A DNA stretch of 64,000 nt, taken from the NCBI GenBank assembly GCA_022494885.1, contig JAGVSM010000988.1, positions 1 through 64,000 on the forward strand. The letters are read 5' to 3'. Within the stretch, counting starts at the first letter, position 1. Each line of letters starts with the position of its first letter. This document shows positions 29,002-39,399 of the stretch, one piece after another. The stretch is from Micrasema longulum. Taxonomy: Eukaryota; Arthropoda; Insecta; Trichoptera; Brachycentridae. The notes below the pieces were generated by a model. The model saw nothing but the letters and a program-made list of their open reading frames with translations, was not told where the DNA came from and ran no database searches. The position numbers and the translations under genes were made by a program.

Positions 29002-29769
29002 TTTAGATTGATTTTTGGCATTTATTGTCCCGACACGTGTATTATGTTGCTTAAAAACTTTCCTTATATCAACGTATTTACTTCAGATACTATTTTTTCT
29101 CAATTTAGGGGATAAGTTTGTGAATTAAAGTATGTTTACTGTTGATAATGACAGTTGATTACGGGCAATATGTCGGGGCCGCACTAGGCATCCATATAAA
29201 GTTTCAGTCTTTATCGAGCAGAGGTCCATTCAAATTTTACTCGAAAATAGCAACGTTAACCTTGAAATCGCATCTAAAATGGCGTGTCCAAATTTCAGGC
29301 CGCTACGACTCGGCGTCTCGGAGATGTGACGGACAAACAAACAAACTCAACACGGGACTTTGGTTCCACCGAGTTGGGATTTATGCCTCAATAAATGTAA
29401 CATAAGTATATTGTGAATAAAATTAATAAATAAATAAACACGCACATGTATTTTCAGTTTTATAAAATATATGTAGGCGAATTATAGAAAAATAAATTGG
29501 AATAACCCTGCAATAATAAATACAGAGGTATATATTTAAAAGTATTTACAATGCAAATTAATATCCATTTGGCAATTCTCGAGCTGAGCACGGCCCATTG
29601 TTTTGCTGCGAACTGTAGCTAACTTAATACCCAATAGTCGTAGAATGATTTTTCTACGTTTGGGCTCCTCTATAGCTTGGCGCATTATTACTCTGAGGTT
29701 TTATAGATTTTTAATATACAAAAGAGTGGAATGCTTAAATTTACAACCCGAGGGTTGGAAGCCGGGGTC

Positions 29770-30120
29770 GCTGTACGTCTGATGCATCCATCAGACTGAT
29801 GTTCCATGACCGATGCTTGGTAAACTCAGACGAGATGCATCACGGAAATACGACCACATGTCTGATTATCGTAGGCAACTTAAATGGCTCTAAATTAGAC
29901 AGCGGAGAGACCATCACTCCCTCTCACTTCTGTTCAATGTGCGTCATGATCCTGACGCACCTATATACCTCCGTCGACGCTTCATGGTTTACCTCTTCGT
30001 TCGGAAAGTGGGAATGTACATGAGATGCTGAAATGTGATCCGAAACATTGGGAAAAAATCAAAATGGCATAATAACCCAAAATAACTCATTGTGCATCCG
30101 AACAGTCGAGGAAATCTGAG
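29770..30120 (+). other. Possible decayed PLE tail
   Basis: GATGCTGAAATGTGATCCGAAAC at 30022-30045, followed by 'AATGGCATAATAACCC' and 'GAGGAAATCTGAG', keeps the order of the PLE tail at 12430-12540 (CTGAAGA ... GAAACGTC ... ATAATAACCC ... GTGAAAACCT). The hammerhead core is mutated. Confidence 0.35.
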
Positions 30121-30229
30121 ATATTTAATCACTTAGACTTTACACATTACAGCAGAGATGAAGAACATTTTGGAGAAAGGAATATGGAAGTCTACAGGGC
30201 TAATGATCTATCATTGACCTGTAGCTCAA

Positions 30230-30700
30230 TCACAAATAACTATCGACGTGCTCGCTGTGACCCTACTGATAGTTCGATAGCCCTCTTCTAGAATATGCCC
30301 TTAGAATAGTGGTCTAATCTCTGTTCTATGTCAATCGCATAAATCACATTGAATCAGTCCAACATCGCTCGCGTCGAAAAGTAGCGTGGATGCTCGGACT
30401 AGAGATGTTGTGAAGTCAATAGATTAGAACTAAGTATTAAAAAACGCAAAATAATGTCATTTCATGGAACAAAACAACCGATTTCCTTCGAGTACCTAAA
30501 AGAAAACTCCAAAATTGATGTAGTTAAGTCCGTCGGAGATTTAGGAGTTGTTTTGGACGATAAACTGACATACAACGAGCATATAGATAATACAGTCAAT
30601 AAATCACTGAAATTACTCGGCTTCATTAACAGAATATCCTCTGATTTTACTAATGTCCGTACAATCAAAACTAGTAGAAATGTGCCTACTGCCCATTGAG
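30230..30700 (+). mobile_element. Jockey/CR1-like LINE, two pieces in swapped order
   Basis: 30230-30410 holds the later part of the RT C-terminus (NRINHIESVQHRSRRKVAWM then LGLEM). 30425-30690 holds the earlier part (KKRKIMSFHGTKQPISFEYL, DLGVVLDDKLTYNEHIDNTV, GFINRISSDFTNVRTIKT). In the intact order at 4780-5640 the second precedes the first, so this copy is rearranged. Confidence 0.7.
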
Positions 30701-30734
30701 ACACGGTACAAATTACTAGTACTTGAACACAAAA

Positions 30735-31270
30735 ATTTCAACCATATTTGAGTATGTCCAAATGCTTGCAGACTGGCTGGATTTTCTCCCTAGGAAGTTA
30801 TTCATATTTTAATTTACTGCGACAGAGGGGAAAAACATTACTGAGAAGAGAATATGGAAGTCTAGGCATTAGACATTATGAATCGTCATTGGCTGGTTTA
30901 AGTGGGCACTTTACACCCTGTGTAACATTCAACATTCTGCCCATGTTTAAACATCCCCATTTCCTCAACTCTTCCATCTGTTGACTTTTTGTGAAGTTAA
31001 GGAGCTAAAACCTAAAATAGGTGATTTGGTTCAGCCGGATGAATCTCACCCGCATGATAAAGGTTTCAGCTCGTTTACTTTACAAAAAGTCAACAGATGG
31101 CAGAGTTGAGGAAATGGGGATGTTTAAACACGGGCAGAATGGTGAATGTTACACAGGTTGTAAAGTGGCCACTTAAACCAGCCAATGACAGGTCATACGC
31201 CCTGTAAATGCCTAGACTTCCATATTCCCTTCTCAAAAATGTTTTCCCTCTCTGTTGCGATAAATTAACA
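30735..31270. repeat. FB1 foldback repeat, clearest inverted pair
   Basis: The plus arm 30745-31012 and minus arm 31018-31270 are reverse complements over about 240 bp (TCATTGGCTGGTTTAAGTGG versus CCACTTAAACCAGCCAATGA; AACTCTTCCATCTGTTGACT versus AGTCAACAGATGGCAGAGTT). The spacer is under 20 bp. The outer ends are TTGCAGACTGGCTGG and TTTTCCCTCTCTGTTGCGAT. Confidence 0.85.
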
Positions 31271-31279
31271 TATTTTTTT

Positions 31280-31385
31280 CTACAAAACACTCAGTTTACC
31301 CCGAAGATGGCTCCTGCAATGGTAGCCGAAACGTCGGAACAAAACCAACACACGGTATCACCCAAAAAACGATACATATTGATTT
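31280..31385 (+). mobile_element. PLE 3' tail fragment with mutated hammerhead
   Basis: CTACAAAACACTCAGTTTAC then CCGAAGATGGCTCCTGCAAT and GGTAGCCGAAACGTCGGAAC, then ACACGGTATCACCCAAAAAA. The core CCGAAGA (31301) has C where the conserved U of CTGAAGA should be, so it should be inactive. The intact form is at 62194. Confidence 0.6.
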
Positions 31386-31500
31386 AAGGTCTTTAATTCA
31401 CAAAAGCCAACGGATGAAAAAGTTGTGAATGTCACACGGTGTGTAAAGACGCCACTTAAACCAGCCAATGGCAGGTCGTAGGCGAGATTTCCACATTCCC
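31385..31500 (-). repeat. FB1 fragment
   Basis: CACAAAAGCCAACGGATGAA ... GCCACTTAAACCAGCCAATG ... in minus orientation, truncated. Confidence 0.6.
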
Positions 31501-31555
31501 CAATAATGTTGGTCTATTATGATGGATTCATAATAGACCCACATCATTAAGACTA

Positions 31556-31898
31556 TTATTGAATATCATTTTCTATTTTCTCCCATTCAGAACTGTCCTT
31601 GGAGAGGCCTTCCAAGTTAACTTCGGAGCTTTGCTCGGAGGTGGGCGTGGGGATGGAAGCGAGCGCCGCGGCCATCTGCTTGAGGAACGCGTCTCCGTTC
31701 GCCGAACACGAGTTCGTCTTCCGCGAGGCGGCCGCCGAGGTCGAGGCCGGCACGACCGACTCCCAGCTGGCCAGCGAGCGCTCGTGGAAGTCGATCTGCT
31801 TCTTGGCCATTTCGAGGAGTAGGAGTTTGAGGTCGGTCTTCTTCTGACGCTGCCAGCCCTGAATGTCGCTTCGAAGCGCTTCGGAAGCGCATTGCAAC
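31556..31898 (-). CDS. SNX7/SNX30-like: SNX7/30-like coding exon 4 with stop
   Basis: Acceptor TTTTTTTGTAG; first base completes Arg377. Encodes LQCASEALRSDIQGWQRQKK, LEMAKKQIDFHERSLASWES and a Ser/Glu-rich tail, stop TAA at 31556. Confidence 0.92.
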
Positions 31899-34800
31899 CT
31901 ACAAAAAAAGACAGTGAATATGCAAAACTGAAAAAAGGGCTTGATTAGTTAGAATGACAGTTGTCGGCAAAAGTGACGACATAACTTTGTAGTAACGTCT
32001 AAGGAGTGATTTATATTGACACACGAAAAATCATTCGTATCTGGCGAGTTAATTTATTTTAAATACAAAGCTTGACATATAAATCAACATAAATATATAA
32101 AATCAGCTTTTAAACAAAAAATAACTAAAATAAACCTAATTATTAACAACGTTCTTACAAGGTTACTTTAATTGATCAACGTACATCGATAGAATAAAAA
32201 AATTCAACAATGTTTTGAGTATGTCCAAATGCTTGCAGACTGGCTGGATTTTCTCCCTAGAGAGTTGTTTATATTCAAATTTATTGCAACAGAGAGGGGA
32301 AACATTTTCGAGAAGGGAATATGAATATGAAAAAAAAATTATTGCAGAAAAATCTACTTTTTTAAATACAAACCTTGTATCTTATAAGCAAGGTTAATAT
32401 AATAATAAAATAACTCCTATTTAAAAAAGTAAATAAAAAATATTTACATGTAAACATGTAAAAGACAATAGAAAACACGCTTTATAATTAATTTACCTGT
32501 CATGGCACTCGTCTATGTCTCTGCTCCCCGCTCTTTTAGCGAGTTTATCCTGCGCGGCTTCCAAATTGCTCTGCATAGCCTCCCGCTCCTTGAGCTTCGC
32601 TTTGACGGCATCGACGTACAAAAGGTACTCTTGGATTGGGTTCCCGAGCGAGTACGGGAACTCGGCGACCATCTGCGCGTGCGCGTTCGCGCAGCAGTAG
32701 TAGGGACGGGCCATGCGCTTGAGGATCTCGCCCAGGTTCTCGCCTCTCTTCGCGTCCGCGTCGCTCCTCGCGTGCCGCTTCAGGGTGTCGCGGTTGAAGC
32801 GCTCGACCTGCGACCAGCTCTCGAGGAGCGGGCGGACGCTCGTCATCTCGGCCGCGATCTCGGCCTGCTCCTTGGCGATGCGCGACGAGATGTTCGCGAA
32901 CGAGTCGAGCTTCGCGCGCAGCCCCGTCATGTACTCGCCGATGGACGCGAACTCGGGGTCGCGCACCCGGCACGCGTTGGACTGGGGAGCGCCGGCCCCG
33001 TTCTGCGACGTGAGGCTGTACAAGGAGTCGGTCAGACTCGAGAGGTAGCTGGTTTTCGTTTTGAAATGACTGCCCATTTCTGAGTTTGAGGCGGTTAAAA
33101 ATATTTTCAAATCTTCGCTGTGCGATAGAATGGAATGTGAAGTTAGACGCTCTGAAAAAAAAGAGATTTTAGCGAGCATTGATCTAATAATATTTTCCAC
33201 CATCATGGTGGTTTTTTGACCACTGCATCAGCATTTAAATTGCAGCGTGTCTGGATATTTTTTGTTGCACAGATAGTAAGATGATTTATTTATTTATTTA
33301 TTAACGGACATTGTCCATGTATACAATTTACAAGGTTTAAATATTACAATAAAAGAATAGTTTAAAACATTTTTAAAAAAAGAAAAGAAGCATTGACAAA
33401 CATACGGGACATCGAGACAAGATCTGGACTGTTTATTTAGTGCTCGTTTAAATCGCTGTAAACTTAAACCAAAAAAGTCCAGATCTAACAATGTTTGAGT
33501 ATGTGCGAATGCTTGCAGACTGGCTGGATTTCCTACCTAGGGAGTTATTCATATTTAAAGTTATTGCAACAGAGAGGGAAAACATAATTGAGAAGGTTTG
33601 AGCATATAGGAATATAGGAATCCTTAATAAGGAATTGGAACTGTTCCAAAGTTACATGAAAAACAGAAAGCAAATAGTAAAGATTAATAATAAATCTAGC
33701 GACGAAACCGAAACTTCATATGGCGTCCCTCAAGGAAGCATACTTGGACCAATTTTGTTTCCTATCTATATAAATGATATTTGTAACTTATCTATAAAGG
33801 GCTCTATAATTAGCTTTGCTGATGATACTGTGATACTATCCCAAGGGAGCTCATGGGATATTGTATTTGGAAAGGCTGAAAATGACTTAAACTTAGTAAA
33901 AAAATGGTTAGACTCAAATTATCTAACACTAAATCACTCGAAAACAAAATACATAACATTTAAAATGAATAATAAAACTATATGTAATCCAAATTGCTTT
34001 GGACGCGCAGGCGGAATTATAACTAGATTTTTGTAAAATGTATTTTATATGTTAACTTATAGGGCCTCGGTGTATGTGATCAAGTCAAGTGCCTCGAGTT
34101 AACAATACAACAAAGACGGGTCATTGGAGAATCAATCCCATAGTTTGTTCTATGCTGATGGATGAACAGTACTTCATTGTTTCTAAACCTACGAGTCGGA
34201 ATATGGAAATTTACCAGCCCTAGTAATGATGGAACATCAAAAAAAACATTTATATATTATCCATTAATTTAAGACATAACTTATATAAAAGTTTATAAAA
34301 ATAGCGCAATGAATTCAGTCCGTATTAGGTATTCTCATTACGATTGAAATGTCAACTGGCCGATTTGTTCTAGAAATGAATAATGCCAAAAACGGTCGCA
34401 TCGAGCGCCACATGTGTTGCAAGTCATATGTCAAAAGTATCATCTCAAAGAAAAATAGCCCTTAAGAAATAATGTTTGAAATACTGTTTTCCAAATCAGG
34501 AATCTTCGAAGAATTTGTGTAATCCGCAATTTTACTCTAGGAGAAAAATCCCGCCACTGGGTTTAAGATGTTCAAAATATAGAAGACTTATTTGTATGAA
34601 GAAATGAGCTGGAGTAATCGGCTAGTTCCTTGGCTCATTGCTGGCGCTGGGCGCGCTTTATCAATATTTATATTTATATTTGCAGAAAAATATAAATGGT
34701 GGCGACGATTTAGAAAAAAATAGTAATTACTCGTTTGTTTTTCTGTAAATAAAGTTACCGTAAAATATTATTATGGATAGACAAATTAAATGGTAAGCTG

Positions 34801-37367
34801 TGCGTAATCGCTTCTATACACGGTTCGCCCATGGCGCGTGGCCATAGTCTCGAAGCACTCGCTCCCGCGCACTCACTATGGACACTACACCTGTTTGCCC
34901 TATGTTTGAGTTCACCGCGCCGCAAACGCTTCGCCATTATGGCCAAGCACCGAGAGGCCCAAAGTTTTGATATTCGCAGGTGTCTAAGATCCCAGTCTTT
35001 TATTTACACCTTATTTTAGTTCAAATATGGTACAATTCTTACTTATGAATATATTTAGTAGTCCCATTCTCTGCAGCACAAAGTCTTTGGAGAATCTGTC
35101 CAGTTGCGCCAGGAAGGAGTGCCCTCCCGGCAGCGGGGGCACCACTTGAAGACTTCGGGAGACTAACCGCTCGTGGAAGGCCTGGAACCAGAAACATGCT
35201 GTTTAAACATTTCATTACTGAGTTGCGGTGCTGTGTAGTCACTACACATTTATAAAATAAGAGATATAAATATAAATATTTATAGGGAATGGCTTTAATT
35301 AACTAATTTAATTATAATTTATTTCATTTTACAATACGCCCACGGTGCATTTACAAAAAATATATTTTTTTATTTAACTTTTTGTGCAATTTCTTCCAAC
35401 CAACAAATAAAATAAAAGTTTTCTTTTTATAATTCAAGTTACAGAACATATTCAATAGAAAAAAAATATTCAAAAACTAAAGATATAGGTACCTATATAA
35501 ATAGAAATAAACGTATTTGTTTATAAATTACCTTAAATCAAAACTATTACTCAATGGAGAAAGGGAAACAAGAGGAAAGAGGAAAGGAGGAGAGATTAAG
35601 GAAGAAAAAGGAGATGTTTCTTCAGACGTGATTTAAACAGAGATAATGTAGTAACATCTTTGATGGTGGATGGGAGATGATGATGGGAGAGATGACAGTC
35701 GAGCCGCATGGACACTATGAGTTAGAGAAGGAAGAGGAATTGTGGATGGGTATTAAGAGAGTGCCTTGAGAATTAGAACGAAGAGGAACGCCATGTTAGA
35801 TGGAGACTATCCTAAACAGAGAACACTCCGATTTCATTTTCTATTCACTAGTTTTATATAGATTCCCTGTTATTAAATATGTATACTTGTTTTATGCAAT
35901 AAATGTTATTTATACGTTTTTGTAGATTTGCGATTTTTAAAATTGACTCCATTTCTTCGTAGGTGTAGTCTCCCCTCTCGTCAGGTTGGTCCTGTAGATT
36001 CCAATATGCCTGTTGGAAGGGCTACCCATAGAATAAAGCATAGTCCAGAAGGAGCGCAGAATCATATTTGAATACATCGGACTGTGTCCGATAATTCCCC
36101 CATTTAGACACAGTTTCGCCGCGCGCACATGTTAAGTCGCGAATGGAAAAAAAAATCTAAAATTTTATTGTGCACGCGGAAACATCGATTGACACAACAG
36201 ATTAGATAAATAAAGAGTCTTATTAAAGAGTAATTGAATTTATGAACTTTGAACTTAATATATTAACCAAATTTTATTTGACACAAAACGGATATTTTTA
36301 TATCATTCTAAATAATATTTGATGTTTTAAAGATAATGTCATTCAAATTTCCCCACGGCGTTGTTTAATCCGAGGTCTAATTTTCATTCATTATTTCATT
36401 AGATGAGCAAGTAAAAAAATTTACTACCCCGGCAACACTAACGAAATTTCCATTTTGTTTCTTCGACAATCTGACAGATGGAAAAATAATTCAATTTTTA
36501 AGTAATGCATTTGTTATATACACATTCATTTGCGAATTACAGATGAAATGTGATTGCATCCTGTTTCTTTAAGATCCTAGCTGCATTTCTAAACTTAAAA
36601 AAAACGCAACACGGCATAGTTGAATTCAAATCAGGAGTTGCGTACTGAGCGACGTCTACAAAGAAACTAATGGGTCAAAACGTAAACCTACTCATTTATG
36701 AGTAGTTGAGTCGTCTTCTGTTCGATGTGCGTATGCGGTTTCTGGACTATTCTTAATTCTATGTTTCTACGTTTTTGGAAACTTGAGATTTTTAACATTG
36801 ACTCCATTTCTTCGTAGGTGTAGTCTCCCCTCTCGTCAGGTTGGTCCTGTATATTCCAATATACTGGACCAACCTGTCGATGGCTATGCCTGTTGGAAGG
36901 GCTACCGCTGCGCTGAAAAACATCACTCTGTTTAATATTTGGACCGTGTTATTTCAAATGCACGAGCAAACTAAAAAAATGTCTAAAACGATTTTCCGGG
37001 GCTTTCTAAATATGTATGGTAAGGTTCATACTTTGAAGTCGTTGTATCGCCTCCTGACGACGTACTCCTTATCTTCATCGTCCCATCGCTTGCAGCGAGT
37101 GCGGATTCTGAACGAGACGTACGTCCCCCAGGGTTCGACAACCTTCTGCGGGTTATCGACTCGCGCGACAAAGTCCTGAGAGCTCTCCAGAACTAGCTCC
37201 AAAGTCCTGTCGAGGAACGAAGAGATGCTCTCGCCCGACGGAGACTGCAGAAGACCATTGGTCTCCGTAATAGAACTGTCTGATTCTTCGTCGGAATCTG
37301 ATTTGCCGCCTCTGACTCCGACCGCTTCGGAAGTCACTTCCAAAATGGCGCACTGCTCCTCCGCCAT
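31556..37367 (-). CDS. SNX7/SNX30-like: SNX-BAR sorting nexin, SNX7/SNX30 type, four coding exons
   Basis: Coding exons on the minus strand are 37367-37032, 35181-35043, 33151-32497 and 31898-31556, joining at phases 0, 1 and 2 with GT-AG introns. The product is 490 aa. An acidic N-terminus is followed by a PX domain (about residues 64-180) with FVARVDNPQKVVEPWGTYV, the basic phosphoinositide-binding RRRYNDF (105-111) and VVPPLPGG (PPLP at 127-130). A BAR-type coiled-coil region follows: SEDLKIFLTASNSEM, LLESWSQVERFNRDT, NPIQEYLLYVDAVKAKLKER, then RLQCASEALRSDIQGWQRQK and HERSLASWESVV. This matches vertebrate SNX7/SNX30 (VECANNALKADWERW, YYEQCLATWES). Such proteins bind endosomal PI3P and act in endosome-to-Golgi or autophagic recycling as heterodimers with SNX4-type partners. 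The ATG at 37367 is the first in frame. 5'UTR acceptor TTATTTTTAG lies at 37437. Confidence 0.93.
31937..32190 (-). repeat. Interspersed repeat R4 (SNX intron 3)
   Basis: Near-identical to 25265-25560: CAGTTGTCGGCAAAAGTGAC, GTAACGTCTAAGGAGTGATT, ACGTTCTTACAAGGTTAC. Confidence 0.6.
32205..32325 (+). repeat. FB1 fragment (SNX intron 3)
   Basis: TGTTTTGAGTATGTCCAAAT, GCAGACTGGCTGGATTTTCT and CAACAGAGAGGGGAAACATT; stops at AAGGGAATATGAATATG. Confidence 0.65.
32497..33151 (-). CDS. SNX7/SNX30-like: SNX7/30-like coding exon 3 (PX end, BAR region)
   Basis: Acceptor CTTTTTTTTCAG|AGCGTC, donor CATGACAG|GTAAAT. Encodes residues 159-376 (plus two bases): RLTSHSILSHSEDLKIFLTA through AAQDKLAKRAGSRDIDECHD. 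It is strongly GC-rich compared with its flanks; plus-strand open frames here are shadows. Confidence 0.92.
33270..33490 (-). mobile_element. LINE 3' tail, same family as 4780-5640
   Basis: TTAACGGACATTGTCCATGT, TTGACAAACATACGGGACAT and the coding end DLDFFGLSLQRFKRALNK-stop on the minus strand. Jumps directly into an FB1 fragment at 33488. Confidence 0.65.
33488..33605 (+). repeat. FB1 fragment (SNX intron 2)
   Basis: AACAATGTTTGAGTATGTGC, GCAGACTGGCTGGATTTCCT, GCAACAGAGAGGGAAAACAT. Confidence 0.65.
33605..34036 (+). mobile_element. Reverse-transcriptase domain fragment (Jockey/I-like LINE)
   Basis: Open frame MELFQSYMKNRKQIVKINNK, then YGVPQGSILGPILFPIYIND (motif 4), then GSIISFADDTVILSQGSSWD (catalytic FADD box), then WLDSNYLTLNHSKTKYITFK. 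A continuous RT palm segment of about 130 aa, antisense to the SNX gene in its intron 2. The N-terminal and C-terminal parts are missing. Confidence 0.8.
34070..34240 (-). mobile_element. LINE fragment
   Basis: Reverse of TCGAGTTAACAATACAACAA, AATCAATCCCATAGTTTGTT, TGGATGAACAGTACTTCATT; matches 4990-5135 of the minus LINE. Confidence 0.6.
34250..35035. other. No recognised gene; possible LTR-like scrap
   Basis: SNX intron 2. The words ATAAATGGTGGCGACGATTT near 34690 and a GC-richer patch at 34790-34990 suggest an old LTR element, but no TATA/AATAAA order or terminal repeat is evident. Confidence 0.25.
35043..35181 (-). CDS. SNX7/SNX30-like: SNX7/30-like coding exon 2 (PX domain)
   Basis: Acceptor CTGGTTCCAG, donor TTCATAA|GTAAGAAT. 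Encodes AFHERLVSRSLQVVPPLPGG then AQLDRFSKDFVLQRMGLLNI, matching 'IIPPLP...RF..DF...R...L..FL' of SNX PX domains. Confidence 0.9.
35926..36916. repeat. Direct repeats flanking P-like copy B
   Basis: 35935-36025 and 36787-36916 share TTGACTCCATTTCTTCGTAG, GTGTAGTCTCCCCTCTCGTC, AGGTTGGTCCTGT and CCTGTTGGAAGGGCTACC. The right copy has an extra 33-bp palindromic insert (CCAATATACTGGACCAACC). They derive from the LINE tail related to 8300-8525. Confidence 0.65.
36027..36763 (-). mobile_element. P-element-like DNA transposon remnant, copy B
   Basis: Ends are CATAGAATAAAGCATAGTCC and GGACTATTCTTAATTCTATG. Internal blocks match copy A in reverse (CGGAAACATCGATTGACACA; CCCATTAGTTTC region; GCGTACTGAGCGACGTC). 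The THAP-like exon at 36610-36530 reads MPCCVFFKFRNAARILKKQD. Located in SNX intron 1. Confidence 0.65.
37032..37367 (-). CDS. SNX7/SNX30-like: SNX7/30-like coding exon 1 with start codon
   Basis: ATG at 37367-37365 (MAEEQCAILEVTSEAVGVRG), ending VVRRRYNDFK with donor TTCAAA|GTATGAA in phase 0. The open frame extends five codons upstream only as TTG, without an ATG. Confidence 0.92.
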
Positions 37368-37435
37368 TCCGACTTTCAATTGTTCGCTTCAAAACCCAAT
37401 TTTGAGAAGGGGGCGTTGATCAGTGATGCTGATGA

Positions 37436-37640
37436 CCTAAAAATAAAAAATATCACATATAACTATCGATTCAAATGTTGCGATATTTGTTTGAACGTGG
37501 GGTGAAAGAATATTGAGTGATTTTTTTGTTGGGTGACAATTATTTTATAAAGTACCTATTTATAATTTACATTTCATTTCTACCTTCGAAAGGTGTTCGA
37601 TTTGACAGGTTCATTTTGGTGCACTAATTCACACTAACAC
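37436..37640 (-). promoter_or_regulatory. Probable spliced 5'UTR of the SNX gene
   Basis: On the minus strand a candidate donor TTTCGAAG|GTAGAAAT (37580) precedes an acceptor TTTTTATTTTTAG|GTCATC (37437). The upstream piece holds a short uORF (MNLSNRTPFE) that, if spliced, reads into a stop within the 5'UTR. Inferred only from splice-like signals. Confidence 0.3.
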
Positions 37641-37749
37641 AAGTCGTAAACGTCAGTACATTATTGTGTTCCAAAGCTTATAAAAACTAATGAAGTTTTG
37701 ACGTTTCATTTTTATAAACGGGGCACGTTTTTAAACAAACCAACAACAA

Positions 37750-38245
37750 CAACAAACCATCACGCCGTTTCACCGTAAGGGTAGACAGAGAGGATAGAAC
37801 GCCACATCACTCTATCTTTGCATACATATCTCGATTACTCTACATTCATTCATCTTCTCATGCACGCGCGCCAATTATTCCGACTGTTAAAATGTCCATC
37901 TTCGAGTATTTGTTGAATTCGGTCAAGGCATGTCTTTCTCGATCTTCCTCTATTTCTGCATCCATCAACATTCCTATTGTAAATATTCTTAGCCGTTCTT
38001 TCACTGTCCATTCGCTCTGTATGTCCAAACCAGCGCTGAGCTTCTTTCTTGATTTTGTCGATAATGCTTGTCTCAGCCTTATATAATGTACGGATCTCAA
38101 CATTTGTGCATCTATCGTGCATAGTTTTACCACACATTCACCTGAGAGATCGCATTTCGACAGCATTCAGCCTACTTTCATTCCTGTTTTTCCAAGTTCA
38201 TACTTCGCTCTCATACATCAGGGACGAGACCAGGACTCCGTTGTG
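37750..38245 (-). mobile_element. 'MYGSEAW' LINE 3' end
   Basis: Minus strand: MCGKTMYDRCTNVEIR-like block (MCGKTMHDRCTNVEIRTLYK), WFGHTERMDSERTAKNIYNR, CRNRGRSRKTCLDRIQQILE, NNWRACMRR, ending at ACCATCACGCCGTTTCACC. The upstream part (38160-38245) reads in another frame. Confidence 0.75.
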
Positions 38246-38254
38246 AACTGCTAA

Positions 38255-38505
38255 TTTCGCTTACAAACAAACCATTACATCGTTTTTCATTTTAAGAGGC
38301 GTAAATAGTGAGGATAGAACGAAATATCTGCCTACAGGCCTCGCTTATTAAATATTCAAAAGTACATCTCATACAAGCGCAATTATTTTGACTTTCGATT
38401 TGTCCATTTACAAATGTTTGTTGAATTTGGTCATGCCATACTGTTTTTCAAGGTATTTATTGTTTTCTGCATTCATCAACATTAGCATCTAAAATCGTTC
38501 AATAA
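38255..38505 (-). mobile_element. Second, older 'MYGSEAW' LINE fragment
   Basis: AAACCATTACATCGTTTTTC, GAGGATAGAACGAAATATCT, GTTGAATTTGGTCATGCCAT, TGCATTCATCAACATTAGCA keep the same order as 37750-38000 but with more substitutions. It abuts the younger copy in the same orientation. Confidence 0.55.
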
Positions 38506-38834
38506 TGTGCCTTATGTACCACCGGGTGCAAAAGGGGAATGATGAACAATAATTCCAAGGGTAGCTAAGTAGGTACTTTGTTGAGGTTTGGAACCGTCAT
38601 TATCATTACAAAGCTTTGGAACACAATGTTAGACACAAGCACAAAGGCAAAACATACACATATCTATAATTTGGTACACAAGTGCACTTTGAATATTTTT
38701 AGTGATGTACCAATTATTAAAAATGGTCTAATAAATTTATAACCTGTTAAAAAAGTGTTCGACTTATCAACTGATAGTTGCCGCCGTTGCGGACAAAATC
38801 AACGACGTATAATATTAAACATATACGTTACGTT

Positions 38835-38990
38835 ATCATCATTTCCCTATCCGCACCAAGTGGTTCATAGGGCACTTCAATAGCACTCCAATTGTAGCGT
38901 ATTTAGATCATACTTATTTGTTATATGGAACGTAAGGTGATGAGCTTTACGATTTAGGTGCCAGTCCAGAAACATTGAAATATTACCTTT
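38835..38990 (+). mobile_element. SINE-like repeat ('CCCTATGCGCCACTG' family)
   Basis: ATTTCCCTATCCGCACCAAG, TTCATAGGGCACTTCAATAG, GGAACGTAAGGTGATGAGCT, GATTTAGGTGCCAGTCCAGA. Otherwise 38510-39330 shows nothing recognisable. Confidence 0.5.
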
Positions 38991-39340
38991 AAAATCAGTA
39001 TTTCAAGTTCAGCCTGCTAGAAATTGGACCAAGGACCTCAAAAACTATAGGCAATTACGCTAAGTTCCCTTTAATTATTTCTAGCTATAGTGTGAGGATC
39101 TGATAGAATAATCGGTTGTGGCCTTGTTAAAGAACTTCTCCGCATTTTCTTTAAGAGGAAACCACAGATAACTCATTCAGGAGAAGCCGGACTATTAACA
39201 GGCATCAATAAACTTTCCGTTCCACTTGGAAAGCGTTCTGCATTTTGTTTCCTATTTTTATTTATTTCAACAATTAACTTTACTTTTATTTACAATGTAT
39301 GATATTACCTCATGCGATAAGTCCTTATGACATTGCTGTT

Positions 39341-39371
39341 ACGATATATATATATATATATATATATATAG
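39341..39371. repeat. (TA)n microsatellite
   Basis: About 14 TA units. Confidence 0.9.
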
Positions 39372-39399
39372 AGTTGGATAATTTATATAGTGCCATTTT

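Noticed and set aside
32502..33083. Long plus-strand open frames (up to 193 codons)
   Set aside because: Antisense of GC-rich SNX exon 3; low stop density follows from base composition.
37368..37379. Upstream extension of the SNX start codon
   Set aside because: The frame opens further only through TTG; the first ATG at 37367 has a good context and family length.
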